Source: Oceanicoccus sagamiensis (GTDB lineage: Bacteria > Pseudomonadota > Gammaproteobacteria > Pseudomonadales > Dasaniaceae). From it: a stretch of 64,000 bases of DNA. The notes under the pieces were generated by a model that saw only the letters and a program-made list of their open reading frames with translations, ran no database searches and had not been told where the DNA came from. Shown here one piece after another: positions 63,939 through 64,000 of this stretch. How positions within the stretch are numbered: the first letter of the stretch is position 1; each line of letters opens with the position of its first letter. The DNA is taken from positions 1,178,001 through 1,242,000 of the forward strand of contig NZ_CP019343.1 in assembly GCF_002117105.1 (NCBI RefSeq), written 5' to 3'. The position numbers and the translations under genes were made by a program.

Positions 63939-64000
63939 TTCTACCCACCGCCTTACAGCAAAAAGTATAAACTCAGCAATTGAGTCAGCAATAAAGTACC

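Noticed and set aside
1-64000. CRISPR arrays, rRNA genes, intact insertion sequences
   Set aside because: No regularly spaced repeats, rRNA-like sequence or complete transposase gene was found on reading both strands.

Overview
The window looks like chromosomal DNA of a marine gammaproteobacterium. The core gene content and order (glnA-glnL-glnG, yibN-grxC-secB, hisB-hisH-hisA-hisF, mutY-yggX, yrfG-hslR-hslO-pckA, a complete MSHA pilus cluster) fits the Cellvibrionales/Spongiibacteraceae-Alteromonas range. The exact genus is an inference. Base composition is moderate, except for an AT-rich patch at about 42.3-43.5 kb.

Layout. (1) 1-9,880: tRNA thiolation gene thiI (cut by the window edge), then a nitrogen-assimilation block. 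It holds a GSII-type glutamine synthetase with a candidate sigma-54 promoter and NtrC box, a PP2C phosphatase/Ser-Thr kinase pair, GSI glnA, a DUF4124 protein, and ntrB/ntrC (glnL/glnG) with its own NtrC box. (2) 9,877-27,926, minus strand: an MSHA type IV pilus operon, mshI-(pilN-like)-mshJ-K-L-M-N-E-G, three major-type pilins, mshC-D-O, then mshQ and mshP. MshQ is a 1,571-residue protein with three PA14 modules and a LamG-like region. (3) 28,176-40,176: housekeeping genes (trmL, secB, grxC, rhodanese, gpmI, envC, ctpA, a divergent polysaccharide deacetylase, the his genes, mutY, yggX). (4) 40,280-about 53,500: accessory region beginning at a tRNA-Phe gene with an adjacent tyrosine integrase. 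It contains a 71-bp inverted-repeat element, an N-terminally truncated ABC transporter membrane domain, an RHS-core remnant fused in frame to a GNAT acetyltransferase, an FkbH-like HAD/deacetylase pair, a sulfatase, an FG-GAP protein, an AraC-type membrane regulator and two paralogous small proteins. (5) 53,742-64,000: core resumes with cysQ, yrfG, hslR, hslO, pckA (two HexR-like operators upstream), an HD-GYP protein, tex, a frameshifted methyltransferase and a peroxiredoxin.

How the parts fit. The sequence supports an NtrC circuit in which NtrB/NtrC control their own operon and a second, eukaryotic-type glutamine synthetase. MshE carries a c-di-GMP-binding MshEN domain, so pilus function should respond to c-di-GMP; the HD-GYP protein is a possible source of turnover. 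The accessory region is a patchwork of fragments, and no second attachment site was found by eye.

The most notable items are the RHS-GNAT fusion, the FkbH protein with a cysteine-rich N-terminal region, the PA14-rich MshQ with mshQ/mshP order reversed, the paired-palindrome repeats (one of them splitting hisA from hisF), the single-base frameshift in the terminal methyltransferase, and the IFxDRR/WWL small-protein pair. No CRISPR array, rRNA or intact insertion sequence was seen.
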